From NCBI GenBank assembly GCA_013180625.2, contig SNVD02009651.1, forward strand, positions 1-64,000: a stretch of DNA of 64,000 nt, written 5' to 3'. Positions 36,471 through 46,610 of the stretch are shown piece by piece. Each line of letters opens with the position of its first letter. The first letter of the stretch is position 1. Source of the stretch: Boswellia sacra (lineage: Eukaryota > Streptophyta > Magnoliopsida > Sapindales > Burseraceae). The notes under the pieces were generated by a model. That model worked only from the letters and a program-made list of their open reading frames with translations, searched no databases and was not told the DNA's origin. A program made the translations under genes and the position numbers.

Positions 36471-39400
36471 GCAACAATAGGAAAACTAACCACAGAAATG
36501 AATACAAAGGAGAAGATTGGGAGTTATAGTTGTTTGAGTTAGCTACAATTGCCATAGCCACTAGTAACTTTTCAGCCTACAATAAGCTTGGGGAAGGTAG
36601 CTTTGGACCTATGTACAAAGTAAAATTGCAACATACTAGTGAAATACATAGAACAGAGTAGCTATATTGCTCAAAATAGCATAAATCATTTCAATAATAT
36701 ATTTTCCAGGGCACACTATAAATGGACAAGAAATTACAGTGAAGAGGCTCTCAAAGCTTTCTGGGAAAGGATTGAATGAATTCACGAAACGATAGCTTCA
36801 AAATCTTGTAAGGCTTCTTAGTTGTTGCATACAGGGAGAGAAGAAATTGCCGGTTTATGAATTCATGCCCAACAAAAGCTTGGCAACTTCATTTTTGGTC
36901 TACATCCCTGAAACATTTTTGACCCTTGTGAATTAATCTATTCTAGTGTAAATCTATTATAGAAATAAGTCTTTTTGTCCTTGAGAATTCAAGCTAGACA
37001 TCAAACTAACCTGATATCTGTGGTTGTTGCCAGATCAAAAAGTAAATAAGCTCTTAGGTTGGCCAAGGTGTTTCCAAATTATTTGCGGGATCGTAAGGGC
37101 TTTCCTCTATCTTCATCAAGATTCATGATTAAATATTATAAATAGAGATCTCAAAACAAGTAACGTATTACTTGATCATGAGATGAACCTGAAATTTCAT
37201 ATTTTGCCTAGCTAGAACCTTTGGTGGAGATCAAATTGAAGGAAACACAAGGAGAGTGGTTGGAATATAGTAAGTATTACTAGTAACATCATCGTTATAG
37301 CTAACCTCAATAATGTAATTTCTCTTCATATAATCTTCTGCATTGGCTATATGGCACCAAAATATGCTAGTGATGGGCTATCCTCAGTGAAATCAGTTCT
37401 GTTTAGCTTTGGAATTTTAATGCTGGAGATAGTAACAGGGATTAGAAACAGAGGATTCTATCATCTAGACTATAGCATTAACCTTCTAGGATATGTAAAT
37501 TTCAAAGCATTACATCACTTTAAAACATTTAGGATTGACAAATTGTAACACACTTAAAGGTTAGTTATTTATGTCATTATCTATAAGTTTTGTTTAGTGG
37601 TCTTGATACATTACTTAAAGACCTTATTAATATTCTTATGCAAAGTTAAGGGCATAAGTGTAATTGGCTTTCACTGATATAAAAGAAAATGAAATAGGGC
37701 TCCCCTCATTATTTTATGCATTTTTTTAGAAGAAAGAAACCCTAGCCTCCTCTCTAACCGTTCAAGCTTCTAAGGGGAGAAATTCTTGAAGAAAAGAGGT
37801 AAGATTTGTACTGCTCTCTAGCGTGTAATGACTTTGAAGGGATTATATCATGATCTAAATGTTGTATAACTAATTAGTGTTCCTTTTGAAACCATAAGTG
37901 TGCTAGGATCTTTGTTAGATCATGATTTCATGCATAAATGGGGGATTAGTGGCTTGGGTGATGACATTGCAAGCTTTAGGTGATGTTTGAAACTAAAAAT
38001 CTACAGATATTTTTCTAGATAGCCCAGGAATCGAATATTTGTATAGCATTGTTGAGCATTGTTTTGGTTTCCAAGTATTTATACGTTAAACTAGACATTC
38101 TAAGGTTTATTTATAACTTGATTTCACTCAAAAACTCAAAGTATTTGGCTTTTAACAAAATTTCGAAGTTTACCGTTCAATTTTGAATTTTCCACGAACT
38201 TTTTTATAGTCTAGGTTTGTTTCATAAAACTGAATCATTTGGGAAGGAATTTTGCAAAAATAGTTTCCATATCTATTGTATACTTAAAAAGCTTTCAAAC
38301 AAAGGTGGGTTTACTCAAATTGGATTTTTAGATGATTTATAGTAATTTTTCAAATTTGTGTTAGTAAATCTGGAATTTTCAATTTTCAAAACAGAGCATG
38401 CAAAATGATTTACTTTTGACTAACCTAATGTCAACGAAAATTTGTTATTTTTGGTGTGATGAGTCTCGTATTGTCTTCTCCTAGACTGTTTTTTGTAGTG
38501 ATTTGATCATTGTTGTATTTTTTATGAATTTCAAAGTAATACTGCTCGTCTGAAAGAGTACTGGACAGAATTTGAGTTTGTATAAAACTAGGTTGTTTCA
38601 ATGGCTTTTCTATATCGTTTTGAGTTGAAATTTTTAAGACAACATGGTTCTTGTGCCTAAATGGTTGCAAATTTTTATAAAGTTCAGCACAAGTACCAAT
38701 TGTCTAAAAATCATCCAATTAAGTATGTGTAGTGTTGGGATAGTATTATGGTTGACCTTAACCAATGTGTTTCATGATTCTTGAGGAAACTTTTTGATGA
38801 GTTTAGGTTGAGATGAGGATACTTCAATGAAATGAAGCTAGGTAACTGAGTTAGATTCTCAACTACGGTCACAATGGACATATTATTGTTTTATTTAAAA
38901 GTGTTTTGTGCCATATGCTTATGCTTATATGAAAGCTATGTTTTGATCGAAATACTATATTTATGATATGAATGAAAGCTTTGATTTCGATCTTTTACAT
39001 ATGGATTTGATATGTGATGGCATGAATACTATGTGGTACTTGAATACTATATGTTCTGAAAGTGAAATTCATGCCTAAAACCTTAGGACACGAACTCTTA
39101 TCACTTGATAGGCACTTATGTTACTGATGGCGACACGTAACGGATGACTATAGGCTAATAGGGTATACTATTAACAGCGATATGTAACGGATAGTATATT
39201 CCTTAAAAGTGATTAGTGAAAAGTGTGTGGTTGACGGCATGCTTAAGTGTGTTGAGTGAAAAGTCACATATTGTAAGAGGGTGTAGGTTGTTAAGGATAA
39301 ATTTGTTAAGTTCCGCGATAGCTTCCATTTTATGATATGTGAAATATACCTTTGAACACGTTTTTGCTTATGTATCATATATGAAAGATATTTGTGATAT

Positions 39401-40087
39401 GTATTTTATATGTGTAAAAACTAACTTACTTACTGAGTTAATACTTACTAGTCTATTATAGTTCTTAGGTAATTGATGATGTTCCGTATGGAGGGTTTGG
39501 CATAGGCGCTTGAGGTCCCTTGGTTCCATGTTATGCATAGGTTATGTTAGGATGATCATAATTTTGAGTGTTTATTTGAGAGCTTGAGATTTTATACTGT
39601 TGTCATCCCTCAGAAAACTTTTGTTACATGGGTTGTATGCATAATATGGAATTGTTTTTGGATTTAGCAGTTTTCCGCTTTCATGATATGTGTTTGTTTA
39701 TACGTAAGAAATCATGTCCCAAGGATTTAGAGTTTTAAGATGTAACACGAATCAAATATGACAAAAGAGATTTGAATTTTGATACGTTTTAGGTAAGGAA
39801 ATTGCGGAACGAAGGCATACCTTTAGAATTAATTGATTCAATCAAGGGTGTTGGGTGACGCATGCAATCTGTCAGAAGTGATAAGATGCATCCACATAAG
39901 TCTCTTATGCGTGCAACAATATCCAGAGGACAGGCCAACCATGTCATCTTTGGTTATGATGTTGGGTAGCGACAGCACACTGCCTCAGCCAAAACCACCA
40001 GGCTTCTTGATGGACAGGAAATTTGTTGAAGACTCTTATCAAGCAGACCTGAAGCATTATTTATGCCCTTCGGCTCCGCATAATTGA
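36471..40087 (+). pseudogene. SRLK pseudogene 4 (kinase half only)
   Basis: Former exons 3-7 at about 36471-36619, 36710-36897, 37034-37269, 37344-37494 and 39793-40087. LGEGSFGPMYK-like, [14 protein letters not shown] and [16 protein letters not shown] are recognisable. Lesions: stops in the juxtamembrane and kinase exons, internal losses in exon 4, a damaged HRD region (ATAAATAGAGATCTCAAA), an exon 6 acceptor changed from AG to AT (37343), and 2.2 kb of foreign DNA in intron 6. The last exon stays open but ends in an unrelated tail ([19 protein letters not shown]). The extracellular part is missing. Confidence 0.9.
37544..39750 (+). mobile_element. 2.2-kb non-coding insertion in intron 6 of pseudogene 4
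   Basis: Intron 6 of the intact copies runs ...GACTAACAAATTATATATGACAAGG... Here AGGATTGACAAAT is followed by TGTAACACAC and 2.2 kb of extra DNA, ending GATGTAACAC, after which AATATGACAAAAG resumes. TGTAAC is a common plant LTR start, so this may be an LTR-derived element whose second repeat is mostly lost. A repeated motif with GTAACGGAT lies at about 39130-39200. No coding domain. Confidence 0.55.
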
Positions 40088-40630
40088 TGTGGTCATATTT
40101 GGACCACAAAATTTATGATATATGTACGCAAGTAAAGCAGTGTGAAAGAGAAGTGATGAGGTAATAATAATAATAGTACACCAGGATGAAATTTATTCAA
40201 CTGTCATACATTTTCCAACTGACAAATTGGAACCTTGCAGTGGGAACGTCAACTCATTATCTATGCTTAAGCCAGTTTTTCAACTTCAAAAAAGATCCGG
40301 AGATTCCTACTCGAGCTCATATGTCATAGTTTCTCGACGGATAGCCTTAGACACGTTTCGTAGGTGCGTGTTAGGTAGAACAGAACGGAAATTTTTAGTG
40401 TGCAGGTATTTTACTTGCGTTAGAAACAGAGAAAATATGTCTAATTATGTCTGTCTTCAACAAAATTAAGTCAAACATGACAATTTACAATTTGGAAATA
40501 TTGAGGCTTTTTTAAAAGGAGAAGATTGTTACATACCTGGACTTTACCAATCAAAAATTCTAGTTCCTAGTAATGCTGTAGCAACATGTACATTATGTGG
40601 GGTAATTGCACCAGGTATAGGTATCTATCA
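40088..40630. promoter_or_regulatory. Flank of SRLK copy 2 with displaced W-box
   Basis: From about 40430 it is the conserved SRLK upstream block. The W-box core AGTCAA (40469-40474, TTGACT on the minus strand) is followed by the shared TGACAATTTACAATTTGGAAATATTGAGGC. An insertion at about 40631-41510 has moved this block about 0.88 kb farther from the start codon than in the paralogs. A short ORF at 40227 has no domain. Confidence 0.45.
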
Positions 40631-41510
40631 ATATTGAATATTGGCGTAACTAGAAAATTTTTCTCGGGTGAACAAAGAATGTTTGAAAAAAATCTTTAAT
40701 TAAACTCAATGACATGATCAAATTTTATTAATTGGGAAAAAAAAGCTACACATAAATAATCAAAGGAACAACATGTACCTTACTTCTGAACATATCAATT
40801 AAATATCAGAAAACAGCTTATAAAATTATTGTTTAATAAAGTAAAAAATAAGCATATAAAATGTATACCTGAGATAAAATATTATTAAATTTTATTTTAA
40901 GATGCTTTAGAGAGTAAAAATTATATATTATTTGTAAAGAGATAAATTATTATATGATATATGAGAAAATAAGAGAGTCTAAAATTTGGAAAATATATAC
41001 AGTATAATAACATAGATAAAACATTACCGAAGTTCCCCCACCCCCCGCCACCACGACCCCACCCCCCCCCCTCACTCTATATATATAGTCATGAATTAAA
41101 CGAAAAACAACAAATCAAGAAAAGAAAAAATAAAATCCCTATAAACATTATTCATCGATTGTTTAGTAGTAATGGTTGTGCTCGGATAATATTTGATGTC
41201 GAAGTTGGGCGATGTAAATTTGGTAAAGAATGCTAAAAAATTATTTGAAACTTTTTGAAATGTTCAAAGGTTTATTGTAATTTATTCAACTTGATGGAAT
41301 TGGATAAATGTATTCAATATTATCTTATTTGCTATTTAATAGCTTAGTTACAGTAGTATAGGTGTAGGTATATCAAAGTTCTATTGCAAAATTATAGAAT
41401 TTATATGGAATAACACCAAACCTTAGGGATGCTAATTCTTTTTAGACCATAACTCATCCTACTCTCTCTTTGATTTTTTTTTTTCAAGAGTCTCGGCTGC
41501 GGCCCCCTCC
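40631..41510. mobile_element. Insertion in the SRLK copy 2 promoter, probable degenerate hAT-like element
   Basis: Paralogous upstream regions run straight from GTATCTATCA to ATCCACGT; here about 880 bp intervene. The left part (GGCGTAACTAGAAAATTTTT) resembles the start of the hAT-like MITE at 25371 (ACGGAGCTAGAAATTATTTC). A C-rich tract (about 41036-41072, with runs of 5-10 C) lies inside. Termini and target duplication are unclear. Confidence 0.45.
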
Positions 41511-41670
41511 ATCCACGTTATCGGTCTGAATTATTCAAGATTACTTTATCTTGCAAAATTGGAATTTGGAAAGCAATTTCCATAGAGTTGATGAAATGTA
41601 CTCATGAAGGACCATTACTTATAGTGTTTATCAGCAAATTGTTACAATGAGCTAATAGGTCTAGACATCC

Positions 41671-44600
41671 ATGGATATGCTTCACAAATTATTTATCAGT
41701 TATATGTTACTATTATTCATTTGTAAATTCTCTTATGCATCAGATACCATTACTTCAATCCAGTCTCTTAGTGATGGCAGGACCCTAGTTTCAAAGGGTG
41801 GAACCTTTGAGCTTGGTTTCTTCAGTCCTGGTCGTTCTGGGAATCGTTACTTAGGAATTTGGTACCATAATATCCCAGTTAAAACGGTTGTTTGGGTTGC
41901 AAATCGACTCAACCCCATCAATGATTCTTCTGGCTTATTGATGATAAACAGCACAGGTAATCTTGTTCTCATGAGCCAGAACAACAGTGTTGTTTGGTCA
42001 GCAAACTTGAGGAAACAAGTCCGGAGTCCGCTGCTAGTACAGCTCCTAGATTCAGGAAATCTTGTCCTCAGAGATGAGCAAGATGGTGATTTGGGAAGTT
42101 TTTTGTGGCAAAGCTTTGACTATCCATCGGATACATTGCTACCTGACATGAAGCTGGGATGGGACCTAAAAACAGGTCTCGAACGGCGTCTATCAGCATG
42201 GAGGAGCCCTGATGATCCATCTCCTGGAGACTTTTCTTGGGGGATAGAACTAAAAGATAATCCTGAGTTAGTTACACGGAAAGGATCCAAAAAGTTTTTC
42301 AGGATTGGTTTATGGAATGGCCTTGGATTCAGTGGTGCGCCAGAGATAAGGCCTAACCCAGTTTTCAATTTTTATTTTGTCTCTAACGAGGATGAGGTAT
42401 ACTACAAGTTCAATGTCACTGATAAATCAGTGTTCACAAGACTTCTTGTGAACCAAACAAGCAGTACGCAAGAACGACTAGTATGGAATGATGCAAATGA
42501 AAATTGGGATTTGTATTCATATGCACCAAGAGATTACTGTGACAATTATGGTCTTTGCGGTGCCTATGGTGTTTGTGTCCTTAGTGAATCACCAATATGC
42601 CAATGTTTAGAAGGATTCAAGCATAAGTCAGGAGAAAACTTGGACTGGTCTCAAGGGTGCATTCGCAATAAGCCACTAAATTACTCCAACACAGATGGTT
42701 TTGTCAAATTTCAGGGATTGAAATTGCCGGATGCAACACATTATTGGGTGAACAGAAGCATGAATCTCAAGGACTGCAGAGAGAAATGCTCAAAGAACTC
42801 TTCTTGTATGGCATACACTAACTCAGATGTTATAGGGGTAGGCAGCGGTTGTGCCATGTGGTTCGGGGATCTGATTGATATGAGACAACTTTCAGATTCT
42901 GGGCAGGACTTATACATTAGAATGTCTGCTTCAGAACCAGGTATGAATTAATTTTTCATGGTTATTCCTTAATGAGCTTTTTGGTTCCACATAAATGGTG
43001 TGTGATCAACTTGTTAAAATGAGGTAGGCCAACGAAGTCATTACGGGAACCAGTTTCTTGCTTTCTTGCTATAACTTGTACACATTTTTTGCTGTAAAGT
43101 GATTATATTTGCTTGATTTATTTTGCCTTGCTCGATGAAAATTGTCAATGAAGGAAAGAAAGAAGAGGATAAGATGAGAAGAGTGGTGATAGCTGCTAGT
43201 GCCGTTGTTGTGGTCGCTGGGCTACTGCTTATAGTTGTTATGAGCCATTGGATCCACAAAAGCAGAACAAAAGCAGTAGGTAAAGTCACTCTTGTCTAGC
43301 GTAACCAATTTATGGTCACTTTTTGTAGTTATACAAGTTCAAGCAGTTTCCTTTCATTCAACTTTCCAATGAGGATAGCTCACTTCTAAGATTGAATAAG
43401 CTTCTAAAACGAAATAGAGTCATCTTACAACAGAAAGATGGAATGAATATTATCTTCCATTTATGCTTCAAAATGTTTCATTAATTATGGTTAGTAGTAT
43501 CTCCTATTGCAGAGGAAACAAAAAACAGCAGGGAAACTGATCCGGAAAATGACCTGGAGCTACCATTGTTTAAGTTTGGTGCAATTGTTAATGCCACCTC
43601 TAACTTTTCAATCAACAACAAGCTTGGAGAAGGTGGCTTTGGGCCTGTATACAAAGTAAGATCGCAACATTCCGATCATAGGACCACATGTACAAGCAAT
43701 TATATTATTCACAATACCATAACTTATTTCATGAATACATACATATATATATATATATAGGGCAAACTGTTGGATGGAAAAGAAATTGCTGTTAAGAGAC
43801 TTTCAAAGATTTCCGGGCAAGGATTAAACGAGTTCAAAAACGAAGTTAGACTGATTGCCAAACTACAGCACAGAAATCTAGTGAAGCTCCTTGGTAGCTG
43901 CATTCATGGAGAAGAGAAAATGCTGATCTATGAGTTCATGCCTAACAAAAGTCTTGACTTCTTCATTTTTGGTCTGCATCCCTCATAAGTTTAACCCTTA
44001 TAAATTCAGCTAGCCTAGTTTTAATTCTATATAGACATTTATAATCTTTCAGCGTAATTTTTTCCCCTCATACTTTCGCTCTCTTCTTTTTTAAAATTCA
44101 AGCTTGCCATTGCACTAACTTGACAATCATACTTGTCAGATCAAACAAGAAGTAAACTATTGGACTGGTCTAAGCGTTTCCATATTATTTGCGGGATTTC
44201 AAGAGGTCTTCTATATCTTCATCAAGATTCTAGGTTGAGGATTATACATAGAGATTTAAAAGCAAGTAATATATTACTTGACCACCAAATGAACCCAAAA
44301 ATTTCAGATTTTGGCTTAGCAAAAACTTTTGGTGGAGACCAAACAGAAGGAAACACAAGAAGAGTGGTTGGAACATAGTAAGTATTTCTTGTCATGTCAT
44401 CTGTATTGTTCACTTCCATTCAGTAATGAAATATCTCTTTCGATAATCTTCTGCAGTGGTTATATGGCACCAGAATATGCTAGCGATGGGCTATTCTCAA
44501 TAAAATCAGATGTATTTAGTTTTGGAATTTTGCTGCTGGAGATAGTCACCGGAATCAGAAACAGAGGATTCTATCATCCTGACCACAGCCTTAGCCTTCT

Positions 44601-45038
44601 AGGATATGTAAGTTAAAAAAAAATAAAATAAAATAAAATCCATTACTTTCAACCAAAGTTTCAGGAATTCAACCTTTTTACGTAATTTAGACTAACAAAT
44701 TATATATGACAAGGCGTTTTGATATGATTTAGGCATGGAAACTGTGGAAGGAAGACAAACCTTTGGAATTGATTGATTCTGTCCTGAATAAATCATGCAG
44801 TCTGTCAGAAGTCCTTCGATGCATCCACATTAGTCTCCTATGCGCGCAACAGTATCCAGAGAACAGGCCAAACATGTCATCTGTGGTTCTGATGTTAGGC
44901 AGCGAGAGCATATTGCCTCAGCCCAAACAACCCGGTTTCCTGATAGACAGGAAGTCCCTTGAACCAGAGTTTGCAACAATCAAGCGTGAATCATCTTCAA
45001 CCAATCACATCACTATCTCACTGTTGGAGGGTCGATAG
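41671..45038 (+). CDS. G-type lectin S-receptor-like serine/threonine kinase, SRLK copy 2 (intact frame, 814 aa)
   Basis: Membrane receptor kinase very similar to the copy at 17529. Exons: 41671-42940, 43154-43279, 43513-43655, 43761-43971, 44140-44377, 44457-44607 and 44733-45038; 2445 nt in one frame. Signal peptide [24 protein letters not shown]-lectin ([20 protein letters not shown]); EGF-like [32 protein letters not shown]; membrane helix with [19 protein letters not shown]; kinase [11 protein letters not shown], Lys525, HRD Asp622, DFG Asp640 and GYMAPEYA. Oddities: intron 3 ends in an (AT)n run directly before the AG (43760), without the TTTTCCAG tract of the paralogs, and exon 4 starts GKLL instead of [12 protein letters not shown] replaces QQYPEDRP. 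If intron 3 is spliced poorly, the kinase would be lost. Promoter spacing is changed by an upstream insertion. Confidence 0.9.
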
Positions 45039-45344
45039 TTTTTTTTTTTTTTTTAATTATTAGGTCTCATTCCACCTTTCAGATTTGGACTAATGAAAAT
45101 ACTGAGGCTAATACTTATGTACTACTGTAGCCTAGATTTAGTTTATTAGACAAGCTTTCATGTGCGTTTTCTTTATAGTTCCCATCCATTTTACACATCA
45201 GCATGGCAACCAGTATTTTCCATCAACCATGCATCTGACAACCTTTGTATCATATAACCATTCAAATTGTTTGTCACTATATGACAATTGACAAATTTAT
45301 GACTTAAATATTTACCAACCTAAAATCTATCATTAACAAATTTC
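45039..45344. other. 3' flank of SRLK copy 2
   Basis: T-run and downstream DNA shared with 49973-50160 and 50987-51115. Around 45201-45220 (GCATGGCAACCAGTATTTTCC) it is the empty-site counterpart of the hAT insertion at 50166. No gene. Confidence 0.6.
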
Positions 45345-46043
45345 AGATTTTAGCTTAGCAAAAACTTTTGGTGAAGACCAAAGCAGATGAAAATACATGA
45401 AGAGTGGTTGGGATTGCTTGTCATATCATCTATGTAGTTCAAATATCACCCAATGACGAAATTTCTGTTCTAATAATCTTATATTGCGTGTATATGGCAC
45501 CAGAATATGCATTGATGGGCTATTCTCGGTAAATCGGATGTTTTAATCTTTGGCATTTTAGTGCTGGACATGGTAAATAGGATTAGAAACAGAGGATACT
45601 ATCATCCAGACTACAGCCTTACCTTCTACGATATGTTAGTAAGTTGAAAACATTACATTTCTTTCCCCAATGTCTCTGAGACTGTCACATAGTTGACAAA
45701 TCATAAATGAACAAGTTGTTTGATGTTTTAGGCATGGAAACTGTGAAAGAAGGCAAGACTTTAGAATTGGTTGATTCATTCTTGGAAGAATCATGCAGTA
45801 ATCTGTCAGAGGTGATTCGATATATCCACATTAGTCCGTATGCATTCAACAGTATCCAGAGGACAGGCCAAGCATGTCATCTACGGTTCTGATGTTGGAT
45901 AGCGACAGCACATTGCCTCAGTCAAAACAACCCGGCTTCCTGATAGACAGCACATCTCTTGAACCAGACTTTTCAACAAGAAAGCATGAATCCGATCATC
46001 TCCAATAAATCATATCGCTATCTCATTATTGGAGGGTAGATAG
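45345..46043 (+). pseudogene. SRLK pseudogene 5 (kinase C-terminal fragment)
   Basis: Pieces of exon 5 (from CAGATTTTAGCTTAGCAAAAAC, the DFG region, 45345-45414), exon 6 (GTATATGGCACCAGAATATGC, about 45487-45638) and exon 7 (about 45733-46043, ending GGAGGGTAGATAG). Single-base losses in exon 6 and exon 7 break the frame. The preceding exons are absent: the left junction follows AAATCTATCATT, which in the paralogous flank at 51110 continues into intergenic DNA. The last exon is closest to copy 1 ([18 protein letters not shown]). Confidence 0.88.
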
Positions 46044-46610
46044 TTTTAGAATATGCCTCATTCAAATCTTTGCAGTTCTTTCCTTACTCTCAACAGATTT
46101 AAGATTATAAACATCTCCACTCTTTCTTTCTCCCACGATGCTGGTAGATATGTTTATTCCAAGTGGAAGCAAAGAATTTTTATCTTCTAAATGTGCTGTG
46201 TTCTCTGTTTAAGCATTTATTGTACGTGTTGATGGCTTCATACCCAAGAAGGCACGTTTGATGTTTGATGTTAGGTAGAAATGTAAAATGCGTCTAAATT
46301 CAATAAAATTGAGTCAATCACGGCAATATTCTACGTGGAAAATTTGGGCTCATGTGAATGGTAAAGTTCGTTGTCTTGGGGACTGTTGGGTAACACCGTT
46401 TTAGATTTTTTTTGTCCACGTGTTAACAAAATGTTTATTTCTCAGATACATACGAGTCTGATTGTTCAACTGGTCCCTTAATTTTGAAAAAATGGAAAGC
46501 AGCTTCAATTTCAATAATGTGGGTGAACTATAAGTAAAGATGAAGCAATATTTATGGTAATGACAAGAAAACTGTTGCGATGAGCTTAATAGTTTTAGAC
46601 ACTAAGAGAT
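46044..46610. promoter_or_regulatory. Upstream region of SRLK copy 3, with W-box core
   Basis: AGTCAA (46312-46317; TTGACT on the minus strand) in AAAATTGAGTCAATCACGGC lies 294 bp before the start, the same context as the other copies. A TATTTATGG motif is near 46550. No other gene. Confidence 0.4.

Noticed and set aside
40227..40469. 80-codon plus-strand ORF upstream of SRLK copy 2
   Set aside because: It ends inside the conserved promoter block, has no domain, and is not kept in the paralogous flanks.
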